Assembly (NCBI RefSeq): GCF_000526315.1 | Contig: NZ_JAFV01000001.1 | Span: forward strand, 2,790,001 to 2,854,000 | Length of the DNA stretch: 64,000 nt | Source of the DNA: Methylopila sp. 73B | Lineage (GTDB): Bacteria; Pseudomonadota; Alphaproteobacteria; Rhizobiales; Methylopilaceae | Direction: 5' to 3' | In this document: piece by piece, positions 42,486 through 52,616 of the stretch | How the letters are laid out: the number at the start of each line of letters is the position of its first letter | How positions within the stretch are numbered: position 1 is the first letter of the stretch | Notes under the pieces: model-generated | The model's database searches: none | What the model was told of the DNA's origin: nothing | What the model saw: the letters and a program-made list of their open reading frames with translations, nothing else | Position numbers and translations under genes: made by a program

Positions 42486-43349
42486 TTATGCGTCAGCCCG
42501 GCGGCGGCGGATCAAACCCTCCTGCGCGACCGAGGCCACGAGCTCGCCTGATTCCGTGTAGATCCGACCGCGCGTGAAGCCGCGGGCGCCGCCGGCGAAG
42601 GGGCTGTCCTGGGTGTAGAGCAGCCATTGGTCCGCCCGGAACGGCCGGTGGAACCAGAGGGCGTGGTCGAGGCTCGCCGCCTGGATCTCGCCCGAGAACA
42701 CCGAGCTGCCGTGCGCCACGAGCGCGGTGTCCAGCAGCGTCATGTCGGAGGCGTAGGCGAGCACGCACTGATGGATCGCCGGGTCGTCCGGCAGCGCGGC
42801 GGTGGTCCGGATCCACACGCTCTGGTGCGGCGGGCGCGGCTTGCCGTCGAGATAGCGCATCGGGTCCACGTGCCGGATCTCGATCGGCCGCTCGCGCTCG
42901 AAGTAGTTGCGGATCGCCTCGGGCATGGTCGGCATCAGCTGCTCCTTGAGCGTGCGCTCGTCGGGCAGGTCTTCGGGCCGGGGGACCTCGGGCATGTCGA
43001 GCTGGTGCTCGTAGCCCTCCTCGTCGAGGTGATAGGAGGCGGACATCGAGAAGATCGCCTCGCCGTGCTGGATCGCCACGACGCGGCGCGTGACGAAGCT
43101 GCGGCCGTCGCGGATCGGGTCGACCTCGTAGATGATCGGCGTCTTGGGATCGCCCGGGCGCATGAAATAGCCATGGAGCGAGTGCGGCGGCCGGCCGTCG
43201 ACGGTGCGGGTGGCCGCCACCAGCGCCTGGCCGACCACCTGTCCGCCGAACACCCGCTGCCATCCGGTCTGCGGGCTCAGGCCCCGGAACAGGTTTTTCT
43301 CCAGCGGCTCGAGGTCGAGAATCTTCAACAGATCGGCGACGGCGGACAT
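42486..43349 (-). CDS. tesB: Acyl-CoA thioesterase II
   Basis: A 287-residue double hot-dog thioesterase that hydrolyses acyl-CoA to free acid and CoA. It begins MSAVADLLKILDLEPLEKNL, then FRGLSPQTGWQRVFGGQVVG and QALVAA. The active-site region includes HSLHGYFMRPGDPKTPIIYE and the C-terminal LDHALWFHRPFRADQWLLY. The ATG at 43349 is chosen over an upstream frame extension of 35 codons. Confidence 0.93.
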   Translation of the reverse strand: MSAVADLLKILDLEPLEKNLFRGLSPQTGWQRVFGGQVVGQALVAATRTVDGRPPHSLHGYFMRPGDPKTPIIYEVDPIRDGRSFVTRRVVAIQHGEAIFSMSASYHLDEEGYEHQLDMPEVPRPEDLPDERTLKEQLMPTMPEAIRNYFERERPIEIRHVDPMRYLDGKPRPPHQSVWIRTTAALPDDPAIHQCVLAYASDMTLLDTALVAHGSSVFSGEIQAASLDHALWFHRPFRADQWLLYTQDSPFAGGARGFTRGRIYTESGELVASVAQEGLIRRRRADA

Positions 43350-43486
43350 GCGGATTTCCTGAATCGTGCGTTGTGCGAGCATGGACGCGGCGCGTCCAAC
43401 GTCAAGGCGCGGCGCGGGCTGATCCGAACCGCGTCCGGGCGCGAACGAAGCCAAGCGCGCCGGCCGGCCGCGCGGAGGACCCGCCG

Positions 43487-43669
43487 ATGCTGTTCGCCAT
43501 CCTGATGACCATCTGCCGCGCGAGCGATCCCAGCGCCTGCCATGAGGAGCGCGTCGAATTCGAGGGTCCGGCGATGGGCTGCATCGTCAGCGCCCAGCCG
43601 GTCGTCGTCGACTGGACCGACCGCCATCCCGAGTGGACGGTGAAATCCTGGAAATGCCGGCCGCGCTAG
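43487..43669 (+). CDS. Small cysteine-containing protein, possibly exported
   Basis: A 60-residue protein from an ATG (43487) with GGAGGA 8 nt upstream, a strong ribosome-binding site. It begins MLFAILMTICRASDPSACHE, hydrophobic then cysteine-bearing. It has further cysteines in MGCIVSAQPVV and at KSWKCRPR, four in all, so two disulfides are possible if exported. The ubiH-like gene starts 20 bp after its stop. No family is recognised. Confidence 0.65.
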   Translation: MLFAILMTICRASDPSACHEERVEFEGPAMGCIVSAQPVVVDWTDRHPEWTVKSWKCRPR

Positions 43670-43689
43670 GCCGTGCTATCACACGCCCC

Positions 43690-44871
43690 ATGACCGATCC
43701 CGCCGCTTCCTCCGCCCTTCTCGACGTCGCCGTCGCCGGCGCAGGCGTCGCGGGTCTCACCTTCGCGGTGGCGCTGAAACAGGCGCTCGGACCCGGTTTG
43801 AAGATCACGGCGTTCGACCCTGCGCTCGGGAGCGATCCCCGCGACGACGGCCGCGCCTCCATGCTCGCGGCCGATGTCAGGCGTTTCCTCCGCGATCTCG
43901 GCGGCTGGCCGGAGGCGGCCTCCCCGGTCGCCGGGCTTCGGATCACCGACAGCCGGCTCGACGACGTCTTTCGCCCGATCTTTCTTGAGCTGGGAGCCGA
44001 GGTCGCGGGCGAGCCCTTCGCCCATATGGCGTTCGACGCCGACCTCAGGGCGGCGCTGCGCGCGCGCGCCGAAGCGCTGGGCGTCGGCCTGGCGGCGGAC
44101 GGCGTGGTCGGGCATCGGCCGGCAAGCGGGGGCCTTGCGCTGTCGCTCGCCTCAGGAGCGGAGGCGACCGCGCGCCTGCTTGTCGCGGCCGACGGCGCGC
44201 GGTCGAGCGTGCGGGAGCGCGCGAAGATCGCGACCCACGTGATGGCCTACGACCAGATCGCGCTGACGGCGACGCTCGCCCATGAGCGGCCGCATGGCGG
44301 GATCGCGACCCAGCACTTCCTGCCCGGCGGCCCCTTCGCGATGCTGCCGCTGGACGGGAACAGATCGGCGCTGGTCTGGAGCGAACGGCGGTCGGCGGCG
44401 GAGGCCGTGATCGCCTCCGACGACGCCGCGTTCCTGGCCGACGTCGAGCGCCGCGCCGGGCCGGAGTTCGGCGCGATCACGCTGGCGGGACGCCGCGGCT
44501 TCTTTCCGCTGCGGCTGCTGCTTGCCCGGAGCTTCGTGGGAGACCGCGTCGCGCTCGTCGCCGACGCCGGCCACGTGGTGCATCCCCTCGCCGGCCAGGG
44601 GCTGAACGTCGGCTTGCGCGACGTGATGGCGCTCGCGCGCATCGTGGCGGAGGCGGTCCGTTCGGGCGAGGACTGGGGCGCTCCGCAGACGCTCGATCGT
44701 TACGAGCGGGCGCGACGGTTCGACGTCGCGGCGCTCGGCGCGGCGACCGACGCGCTCTATCGGCTGTTCCGCGCCGACGCGGCCCGCTTTGCGCGCGACG
44801 TCGGCATGGGGCTCGTCGACCGCACGCCCGCGCTCAAGCGCAAGATCGTCGAGATCGCGGCGGGCGAGTGA
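43690..44871 (+). CDS. UbiH/COQ6-type FAD-dependent monooxygenase
   Basis: A 393-residue flavoprotein hydroxylase of the UbiH/UbiF/VisC/COQ6 group, which adds hydroxyls to the ubiquinone ring. It has FAD-binding [20 protein letters not shown] (14-33), the middle DG motif in LLVAADGARSSVRERA, and the C-terminal VADAGHVVHPLAGQGLNVG-type motif. Which ring position it hydroxylates cannot be told. The ATG at 43690 (MTDPAASSALLDV) is preferred over an earlier in-frame start that overlaps the upstream small gene. Confidence 0.9.
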   Translation: MTDPAASSALLDVAVAGAGVAGLTFAVALKQALGPGLKITAFDPALGSDPRDDGRASMLAADVRRFLRDLGGWPEAASPVAGLRITDSRLDDVFRPIFLELGAEVAGEPFAHMAFDADLRAALRARAEALGVGLAADGVVGHRPASGGLALSLASGAEATARLLVAADGARSSVRERAKIATHVMAYDQIALTATLAHERPHGGIATQHFLPGGPFAMLPLDGNRSALVWSERRSAAEAVIASDDAAFLADVERRAGPEFGAITLAGRRGFFPLRLLLARSFVGDRVALVADAGHVVHPLAGQGLNVGLRDVMALARIVAEAVRSGEDWGAPQTLDRYERARRFDVAALGAATDALYRLFRADAARFARDVGMGLVDRTPALKRKIVEIAAGE

Positions 44872-44880
44872 GCGCCGGCC

Positions 44881-45087
44881 TCAATCCTCGATCGGGCGGG
44901 CCTCGTCGGGCAGCATGATCGGGATGCCGTCGCGAATGGGATAGGCCAGCTTCGCCGGCTTCGAGATCAGCTCCTGGCGCGCCGCGTCGTAGGTCAGCGT
45001 CGCCTTGGTGAGCGGGCAGACGAGGATCTCGAGCAGCTTGGGGTCGACGCCGCTGCCGCGGGTCGGGAGGTCGGTCGCGTCGGTCAT
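44881..45087 (-). CDS. Trm112 family protein
   Basis: A 68-residue protein with [20 protein letters not shown] and [20 protein letters not shown], the Trm112/YcaR fold. Trm112-like proteins serve as small partners of methyltransferases in eukaryotes; the bacterial role is less clear. The second zinc-ligand pair of the family is missing (only one Cys), as is common in bacteria. Its ATG overlaps the stop of the Lon-N-domain gene by 4 bp. Confidence 0.88.
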   Translation of the reverse strand: MTDATDLPTRGSGVDPKLLEILVCPLTKATLTYDAARQELISKPAKLAYPIRDGIPIMLPDEARPIED

Positions 45088-45755
45088 TGCAGGGAGGAAC
45101 TCGCGTCGCCGCGCGCGCGGGCCAGCTCCATCTCCGTGACGGCGACGAGGATCTCAGCGCGCGACTTGAGATCCGGAGCTTCGAGCAGCGCCTGCTTCTC
45201 GCGGGCGCCGAAGGGGCTCATCATGGCGAGCGCGTTGACGAGCGCTTCATTGGGCGCGCGCCGGATGCCGTCCCAGTCCGCCTCGAGGTCGTTGGCGGCG
45301 AGATAATCCTTGAGCGTCTTGAGCAGCGCCTCGCGGTCGACGTCGTCCTGGCCTTCGCCGGGGGCGAGGTCGAGCGCGAACTCCTCGAACGCGACGCGCG
45401 CCTGCCGGTACGGCGTGGCGGCCGTCAGCTCCTCGGCCAGCTCGAAGCGGGCGACGCCGGTCAGGGTGACGAGATAGCGGCCGTCCCCGGTCTCCGCGAA
45501 GGCCGTCAGGCGCCCCGCGCAGCCGACGCGGACGAGCGCGGGCCGCTCCTCCTCGTCGGACGCTTCCGGCGTCGGCTGGATCAGCCCGATCAGACGATGG
45601 GACCGGATCGAATCATCGATCATCGCGAGATAGCGCGGCTCGAAGATGTTGAGCGGCATCTCCCCCCGCGGGAGCAGCAAGGCGGCGCGCAGCGGGAACA
45701 GCGGAAGGACGGCCGGAAGCTCGTCGAGCTTGTGGTAGACGATGTTGGAGGCCAT
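45084..45755 (-). CDS. Lon N-terminal (LON substrate-binding) domain protein
   Basis: A 223-residue protein made only of the LAN/LON substrate-binding domain, without the protease part. It has [20 protein letters not shown] and [20 protein letters not shown] near the start, and [20 protein letters not shown]. Stand-alone LON-domain proteins are usual in alphaproteobacteria, and their role is unclear; a part in protein quality control is possible. It is the middle gene of a ybbN - LON - trm112 unit, 11 bp after ybbN. Confidence 0.9.
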   Translation of the reverse strand: MASNIVYHKLDELPAVLPLFPLRAALLLPRGEMPLNIFEPRYLAMIDDSIRSHRLIGLIQPTPEASDEEERPALVRVGCAGRLTAFAETGDGRYLVTLTGVARFELAEELTAATPYRQARVAFEEFALDLAPGEGQDDVDREALLKTLKDYLAANDLEADWDGIRRAPNEALVNALAMMSPFGAREKQALLEAPDLKSRAEILVAVTEMELARARGDASSSLQ

Positions 45756-45766
45756 CCGTCACCCTC

Positions 45767-46681
45767 TCACGAGAACAGCAGCGAGGACAGCCGCTTCCGG
45801 CCCGCGATCGTGTGCTCGTCCTTCGGCCCCCAGGCCTCGAACAGCGTCACGAGCTCCTTGCGGGCGCCGTCCTCGTTCCACGAGCGGTCGCGCTTGACGA
45901 TCTCGAGCAGATGGGCGAGCGCCTCTTTCCGCAAGCCGGCCGCCGCGAGCCCGACGGCGAGATCGAAGCGCGCCTGGTGGTCGGCCGGGTCCGCCGCGAC
46001 CTTGGCCTCGAGCGGGGCGAGGTCGCCCACGGCCGCGGCCTTCTCGGCGAGATCGATCTGCGCCCGCGCGGCGGCGATCGCGGGGTCGCCCGCCTTCGCC
46101 TCGGGGGCGGCGTCGAGCGTCGCCTTCGCGGCCGCGAGGTCGCCCTGGGCGATGAGCGCGCGGGCGAGGCCGCCGATCGCCGCGATCTCCTCCGGCTCCT
46201 CGGCGAGAATGTCGGCGAAGATGGCGGCGGCGTTCACCGCGTCGCCCTCCGCCAGCGCCGCCTCGGCGTCCGCCAGCGCCTCGGCGATCCCGCCGCCGCC
46301 GACCGGCTCGCCCAGCAGCCGCTCCACGAACGCCTGGACCTGAGCCTCCGGGAGCGCGCCCATGAAGCCGTCGACAGGCTGGCCGCGGGTGAAGGCGAAC
46401 ACCGCCGGGATGGACTGCACGCCGAGCTGGCCCGCGATCTCCGGGTACTGGTCGATGTTCATCTTCGCGAGCTTCACCTTGCCGCCCGCCGCCTTGACCA
46501 CCTTTTCGAGCACGGGGGTGAGCTGCTTGCAGGGGCCGCACCAGGGCGCCCAGAAGTCGACAAGCACCGGGACGGACTGAGACGCCTGGACCACGTCGGC
46601 CATGAAGGTCCGGGTGGTGGTCTCGACGATGAGGCCGTCGGCGGCTCCGGCGGGGGGCGTGGCGCCATCGGCGAGCGTCAT
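45767..46681 (-). CDS. ybbN: Thioredoxin-TPR co-chaperone (CnoX/YbbN-like)
   Basis: A 304-residue protein with an N-terminal thioredoxin domain (about 18-130) carrying WAPWCGPCKQL (Cys48, Cys51) and a C-terminal helical tetratricopeptide region (140-304). In E. coli CnoX/YbbN lacks the active CxxC and acts as a chlorine-activated holdase; this one retains a full CGPC motif, as do several alphaproteobacterial versions (Caulobacter CnoX is described as redox-active). The ATG at 46681 is chosen; a much longer open frame upstream is antisense to the oxidoreductase gene. Confidence 0.88.
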   Translation of the reverse strand: MTLADGATPPAGAADGLIVETTTRTFMADVVQASQSVPVLVDFWAPWCGPCKQLTPVLEKVVKAAGGKVKLAKMNIDQYPEIAGQLGVQSIPAVFAFTRGQPVDGFMGALPEAQVQAFVERLLGEPVGGGGIAEALADAEAALAEGDAVNAAAIFADILAEEPEEIAAIGGLARALIAQGDLAAAKATLDAAPEAKAGDPAIAAARAQIDLAEKAAAVGDLAPLEAKVAADPADHQARFDLAVGLAAAGLRKEALAHLLEIVKRDRSWNEDGARKELVTLFEAWGPKDEHTIAGRKRLSSLLFS

Positions 46682-46885
46682 GCGCGGTCTCCTGACTGAG
46701 GGCGGCGGACGCAGCGATCCGCAGCTTCCGTTGGCGAGACAGATGGGGGAACCGGAGCGCGAATGCAAATGGGTCGCGCCGCGCCTTGAGGGCAGTTGGT
46801 CGCGGAGCGCGGGGTGGCAACCGGCCCCCGTTCCGAGGCATTGTGAGCGCGCGCCCCACACGATCCGCAAAGGACACCGCCGCCC

Positions 46886-48169
46886 ATGACCGACACGTCC
46901 CTGGCTGACACCCCAAAGGCCCGCCGCAAGGTCGTCGTGGTGGGCGCGGGCTTCGCGGGCCTTTCCGTGGCGCGGGGCCTCGCCAAGGCGGACGTCGACG
47001 TGACCGTGCTCGACCGGCACAACTACCACTGTTTCCAGCCGCTGCTCTACCAGGTCGCGACCGCCGAGCTGTCGCCCGCGGACATCGCCTGGCCGATCCG
47101 GCACGTGCTGAAGTACCAGGCCAACGCCAAGGTGCTGCTGGCGAACGTCACCGGCGTCGACGTCGCGAACAAGCGCGTCGTCGCCGACACGGTCACCCTG
47201 CCCTACGACCAGCTGGTGCTCGCGACCGGCGCCACGCACTCCTACTTCGGCCGCGACGAGTGGGCGGCGGTCGCCCCCGGCCTGAAGCGGATCGAAGACG
47301 CCACCGTCATCCGCCGCAAGCTGCTGATCGCGTTCGAGCGGGCCGAACTCGCCGACGACCCGGCGGTGCGCGAGCAGCTGCTGACCTTCGCGATCGTCGG
47401 CGCCGGTCCCACCGGCGTCGAGATGGCGGGCGCCATCGTCGAGGTGGCGAAGCACGTCATGCCGTCGGACTTCCGCCGCATCGACCCGCGCACCGCGCGC
47501 GTCATCCTCATCGAGGCCGGCCCGCGCGTGCTGCCGGCCTTCCCGGAAGCCCTGTCGGCCTACACCCAGGCCTCGCTGGAGCGGATGGGCGTGGACGTCC
47601 GGGTCAGCACGAGGGTGACGAACTGCGACGCCACCGGCGTCGACCTGGAAGGCGGCCGGCTGGACGCCGCGACCATCATCTGGGCCGCGGGCGTCGTGGC
47701 CTCGCCGGCCGGCGAATGGATCGCCGCCGCGCGCGACCGGGCCGGACGCGTGCAGGTGGAGAAGGATCTCACCGTTCCCGGCCATCCCGAGATCTTCGTC
47801 ATCGGCGACACCTCCGCCGTGTCCCGCGAGGACGGGTCCCCGGTGCCGGGCGTCGCGCCGGCGGCGAAGCAGATGGGCGTCTACGTCGCGGACGTGATCG
47901 CCTCGCGGGCGCGCGACGCCGTGCCGCCGCCGCCCTTCCGCTACAAGCACCAGGGCGACCTCGCGACCATCGGGCGGAAATCGGCGGTGGTGAAGCTGCC
48001 CTACATGAACCTGACGGGCTTCGTCGCCTGGCTGTTCTGGTCCGTCATCCACGTGTTCTTCCTGATCGGCGTGCGGCACCGCATCGCCGTCGCCTTCAAG
48101 TGGGTCTGGGACTTCATGACGTTCCAGCGCGGCGCGCGGCTGATCACCGACCAGAAGGACCAGATCTGA
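46886..48169 (+). CDS. ndh: NADH dehydrogenase type 2-like FAD oxidoreductase
   Basis: A 427-residue two-dinucleotide-binding flavoprotein. It has FAD site VVVVGAGFAGLSVARGLAKA (about 12-31), the NDH-2 stretch HNYHCFQPLLYQVATAELSP, LVLATGATHSYFGRDEW, an NAD site in IVGAGPTGVEMAGAI, and VIGDTSAV. The C-terminus (FVAWLFWSVIHVFFLIGVRH) is hydrophobic and would dock it on the membrane. NDH-2 passes electrons from NADH to quinone without pumping protons. It is divergent from ybbN across 204 bp. A palindromic repeat follows. Confidence 0.9.
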   Translation: MTDTSLADTPKARRKVVVVGAGFAGLSVARGLAKADVDVTVLDRHNYHCFQPLLYQVATAELSPADIAWPIRHVLKYQANAKVLLANVTGVDVANKRVVADTVTLPYDQLVLATGATHSYFGRDEWAAVAPGLKRIEDATVIRRKLLIAFERAELADDPAVREQLLTFAIVGAGPTGVEMAGAIVEVAKHVMPSDFRRIDPRTARVILIEAGPRVLPAFPEALSAYTQASLERMGVDVRVSTRVTNCDATGVDLEGGRLDAATIIWAAGVVASPAGEWIAAARDRAGRVQVEKDLTVPGHPEIFVIGDTSAVSREDGSPVPGVAPAAKQMGVYVADVIASRARDAVPPPPFRYKHQGDLATIGRKSAVVKLPYMNLTGFVAWLFWSVIHVFFLIGVRHRIAVAFKWVWDFMTFQRGARLITDQKDQI

Positions 48170-48203
48170 GGGTCCCGCAGTCCAACCCCGCTTCGCCGCG
48201 CCG

Positions 48204-48292
48204 TCGTCATTCCCCGGTTTATCCGGGGAACCCAGGCGAGATCGTCAAGCGGGGCGGACGACTGGATGCCCCGGATAAACCGGGGCATGACG
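48204..48292. repeat. Palindromic repeat, second family
   Basis: Two hairpins that are inverted copies of each other: TTCCCCGGTTTATCCGGGGAA (48210-48230) and TGCCCCGGATAAACCGGGGCA (48267-48287), joined by about 36 bp. GTCAT and ATGAC flank the outer ends. This type is common between genes in Hyphomicrobiales. It is unrelated in sequence to the GGGTGGGGTC family elsewhere in the window. Confidence 0.8.
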
Positions 48293-48402
48293 CGCGATCT
48301 GAGGCGGCGCTCTTGAGCTTGGAACAGAGCGTTCGCGCACGACGCGGAACCGAGTCCTAGGTCCCGGAGTTTGTTCGTCGCACACACAGGGAGGCGACGA
48401 CC

Positions 48403-48486
48403 ATGATGAAGGGTGGACTGCTTTGGCTGATCGGCATTCCGTTGCCGATCATTCTCATCCTCTGGTTCCTCGGCTACCTCAGCTGA
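48403..48486 (+). CDS. Tiny single-helix membrane protein, 27 residues
   Basis: Read directly from the gap. ATG ATG at 48403 is preceded by GGGAGG about 9 nt upstream. The product is MMKGGLLWLIGIPLPIILIL followed by WFLGYLS, one transmembrane helix with a proline pair (IPLP). A strong intrinsic terminator starts 6 bp after the stop. The clean RBS, helix and terminator make it a credible gene. Similar very small proteins occur in related bacteria as far as I recall; the role is unknown. Confidence 0.75.
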   Translation: MMKGGLLWLIGIPLPIILILWFLGYLS

Positions 48487-48491
48487 TCACC

Positions 48492-48527
48492 AAAAAGGCC
48501 CCGGAGATCGCTCTCCGGGGCCTTTTT
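48492..48527. terminator. Bidirectional intrinsic terminator
   Basis: A 16-bp stem AAAAAGGCCCCGGAGA / TCTCCGGGGCCTTTTT with a 4-nt loop. The A-run on one side and the T-run on the other let it stop the tiny plus-strand gene and the convergent minus-strand ABC permease gene. Confidence 0.9.
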
Positions 48528-48543
48528 GGTTGGCGATCGTCCG

Positions 48544-51122
48544 TTACAGGTTGCGCAGGTGCCGCGCGGGCGTCTCTCCGAGGATGCGCCAAGTGCCGAC
48601 GAGGCCGAGCACGATGGTCAGCACCAGCGCGACCAGCGCAGCGCCGCCCGCGCCTACGGGGTCGAACCAGAAGTCGATCCGCATGATCTCGGTCGCGACG
48701 GCCCAGGCCGCGAGCGAGCCCACGACGAGGCCAAACACGGCCGTCACGAGACCAAGCAGCGCATACTCCGCCGCGAAGGCCGCGAGCAGGCGGCCGCGGG
48801 TGGCCCCCAGCGTCTTCAGCACGACCGCCTCGTAGACCCGGCGTCTGTGGCCCGCGGCGAGCGCGCCCGCGAGCACCAGGATGCTCGCCACCAGCGTCAC
48901 GCCGCTCGCCGCGCGGATGGCGAGCGCGAGGTTGCCGACGATGGCCTCGATCGCGGTCAGCGCGTCCTTCACCCGGATCGCCGTCATGGTGGGGAAGTCG
49001 CGCGTCAGCTCCCGGAGCAATCCGAGCTCCTTCGCGTCGCCGGCGCCTTTCGGGAAGCCGACGGTCGCAAGCGTCATATACGGCGCGCCAGCGAAGGCGT
49101 TCGGCGAGAACACCATGAAGAAGTTGATCCCCATGGTCTCCCAGTGGATCTCGCGCAGGTTCGCGACCTTGGCGGTGATCGTCCGGCCGAGCACGTTGAC
49201 GCCGATCTCGTCGCCGACCTTGAGCCGAAGGCCTTCGGCCAGCCGGCGGTCGAACGAGACCAGCGGCGGCCCAGCGTAGTCCGCCGGCCACCATTCGCCC
49301 GAGATCACCGTCGAGCCTTCGGGCGCCGTGGCGGAGAAGGTGACGCCGCGGTCGCCGCGCAGCGCCCAGCGGGACTCGGGATCGACCGCCGCGTCCTCGG
49401 AGGGTTCGCCCTTCAGCGACACGATCGAGCCACGCAGCATGGGGGTGCTGTTGAAATCCGCCTCCGGCGCCTTCGCCTTGACCACCTCGCCGAAGCGGTC
49501 GCGTTCGGTGGAGGGGATGTCGAGGAAGAAGAACGCCGGCGCCTTCTGCGGCAGCTCGTTGGACAGCTGCCGGCGGATCGAAGAATCGATCAGCGTCAGC
49601 GCCACCAGCAGCACGAGCCCGAGGCCGAGCGACATAACGACGGACGGCGTCAGCGCGCCCGGCCGGTGGACGTTGGCGAGCGCGAGCTTCAGCTCCACCC
49701 GCTTCGGCCGCGGCAGCCGGGCGGCGACCGCCATGATGCCCCAGGAGATCAGCCGCAACGCGATGAAAGCGCCGATCGTCGCGACGACGAAGGCGGTCGC
49801 GATGCGCCGGTCGTAGGCCGCGAACACCGCAAGGGCTGCCAGCGCCGCCGCGGCCAGGCCCGTCGCGATCATGTAGCCGAGGCGGGGGAAGCGCCTGTCC
49901 GGCGCGATGGCGTCGCGGAACAGCGCCGCGACGGGCACGTCATGCGCGCGGCCGAGCGGCCAGAACGCGAAGGCGAGCGCGGTCAGGCCGCCGTAGGCCG
50001 CCGCGAGCGCGAGCTCCCGCGGGAAGATCGACGGCGCGAGCGGCAGCGGCAGCAGGCCTTTCAGCGCGTAAGCCGCCGCGAACGGGATCGCCGCGCCGAG
50101 GATCAGCCCGATCGCGACGCCGAGCGCGCCGAGCGCCGCCACCTCGATCAGATGGACGAGGAAGACGGTCCGCCCCGAGGCGCCGACGCTCTTCAGGATG
50201 GCGATGGTGTTGCGCTTGCGGTCGACGAAGGCGGAGATCGCGTTGGCGACGCCAACCCCGCCGACCACCAGCGCGGCGAGGCCGACGATCGTGAGAAACT
50301 GGGTGAAGCGGTCGACGTTGCGCTGCAGCTGCGGCGCGGCGTTGAGGCGCGAGCGGGCCTCGAAGCCGGAGCCCTTGGCCTCGCGCTCGACGTCGGCGAG
50401 CAGCGCCCGCACCGCGTCGTCGCTCGGCTCGCCGGGCATCGCGACCCGGTAGGACCAGCGCACGAGGCTGCCGGGCTGCAGCAGGCCGGAGGCCTTGAGC
50501 GCGGGCTCGGACACCAGCACGCGCGGGCCAAAGCCGATGCCGTCCGACAGCTTGTCCGGCTCCTGCGTCAGGGTCGCGCGAATGTCGAAGCGGGAGGAGC
50601 CGATCTCGATGCGATCGCCGACCTTGACGTCGAGCCGGGCCAGCAGCGCCGGGTCGACCGCCGCGCCGAACGCGCCGTCCTTCTCCGCCAGCAGGTCCGG
50701 CAGCGGCGCCGCGGGCTCCGTCGTGGCGCGGCCGACCATGGGCCAAGCGCCGTCGACGGCCTTGAGTTCGATCAGCGTGGAGTCGCCCGAGGCGGCGCGA
50801 CCCATGGAGCGCATGGTGGCCACGGTCGCGATCCGGCCTTTGGTCTCCAGCAGCGCGCGCTCGGCGGGCGTGGCCTCGCGGTGGATCAGCGCGAAGGCGG
50901 CGTCGCCGCCGAGGATCGCGCGGCCCTCGCGCTGCAGGCCCTCGGTCAGCCCGCGCGACAGCGAACCGACGCCCGCAATCGCCGCGACCCCGAGCGCCAG
51001 GCAGCCCAGGAAGACGATGAAGCCCTGCACCCCGCCGCGCAGATCGCGGGCGGCGAGCCGGAACGGGATGGGCAGGCGAAACGCGGAGCGGCGTTCGGCG
51101 GGGCGATCTGCGGCGACGTCGC

Positions 51123-51126
<4 letters not shown>
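48544..51126 (-). CDS. FtsX-like ABC transporter permease (YbbP type)
   Basis: An 860-residue permease with about ten membrane helices and two FtsX/MacB-type domains. It begins RLPIPFRLAARDLRGGVQGF, contains a large periplasmic region between the first helices (60-270), FRVEVKASG-like linkers, and ends LALVLTIVLGLVGTWRILGE. Proteins with this double-domain layout pair with YbbA-like ATPases and are thought to export or extract lipids or lipoproteins; the substrate here is unknown. It overlaps the ATPase gene by 4 bp (ATGA), so both subunits are coupled. Confidence 0.9.
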
Positions 51127-51804
<678 letters not shown>

Positions 51805-51806
<2 letters not shown>

Positions 51807-52533
51807 GAAGCCTCTGGTCTCGGCGCGGAACGCGCCTGTGCGGCGCAGCATCACGTCAGATAACGACGGGAACGCGGCGCGCCAGCCGTCCCGCCGCAGC
51901 TTACTCGCCCTCGGGGCCGCCGCTCTCGCAAGCGTGATGCCCCTGCGTACGGCGCGCGCCCAAGCTCCGATCAAACTTGTCGCCTTCGGGGATAGCCTGA
52001 CGGCCGGCTACGGCCTCGGCCCCCGCGAAGGCTTCGCGCCGCGTCTGGAGGCGGCGCTCAAGAGCCGCGGGCACAACGTGTCGGTCGCGAACGCCGGCGT
52101 CTCCGGCGACACCGCGAGCGGCGGCGCCGACCGGCTGGACTGGTCGGTGCCGGACGGGACCGACGGCGTGATCGTCGAGCTCGGCGCGAACGACATGCTG
52201 CGCGGCGTCGACCCGAAGGTGACCCGCGCGGCCATCACGCGCATCCTGGACCGTCTGGCGGCGCGAAAAATCCCCGCCATGCTGGCCGGCATGCGCGCCT
52301 CGCCGAACCTTGGGGCGGACTACGTCAGGCGGTTCGAGAGCATCTATCCCGACCTTGCGACGGAGCGCGGCTTGGTGCTCTACCCGTTCTTCCTCGACGG
52401 CGTGGTCGGAAACCGCTCGCTCAATCTCCCCGACGGCCTGCACCCGACGGCCAAGGGGGTGGACGTGGTGGTCGAAAACATCACGCCGACGGTCGAAAAA
52501 TTCCTCGCCCAGATCGCCGCCCGGCGATCGTAA
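51805..52533 (+). CDS. tesA: SGNH arylesterase/lysophospholipase (TesA-like)
   Basis: A 242-residue SGNH hydrolase. It has block I with the nucleophile in VAFGDSLTAGYGL, block III GANDMLRGVD, and the C-terminal catalytic Asp/His in LPDGLHPTAKG. The N-terminus carries a Tat-like signal (SRRSLLALGAAALASVMPLR), so the enzyme is probably periplasmic. TesA-type enzymes cleave thioesters and short-chain esters. The ATG at 51805 overlaps the divergent ABC ATPase start; a GTG at 51838 (VRRSITSD...) is a possible alternative and would still keep the signal. Confidence 0.85.
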
Positions 52534-52616
52534 GCCGCCAACCCTTCCGCATTGCGTCCCGCCCCGCGCTCAACGGCGGCGGGCGCCCTCCTGACCTCAA
52601 CGCAAAGGCCATTTCG

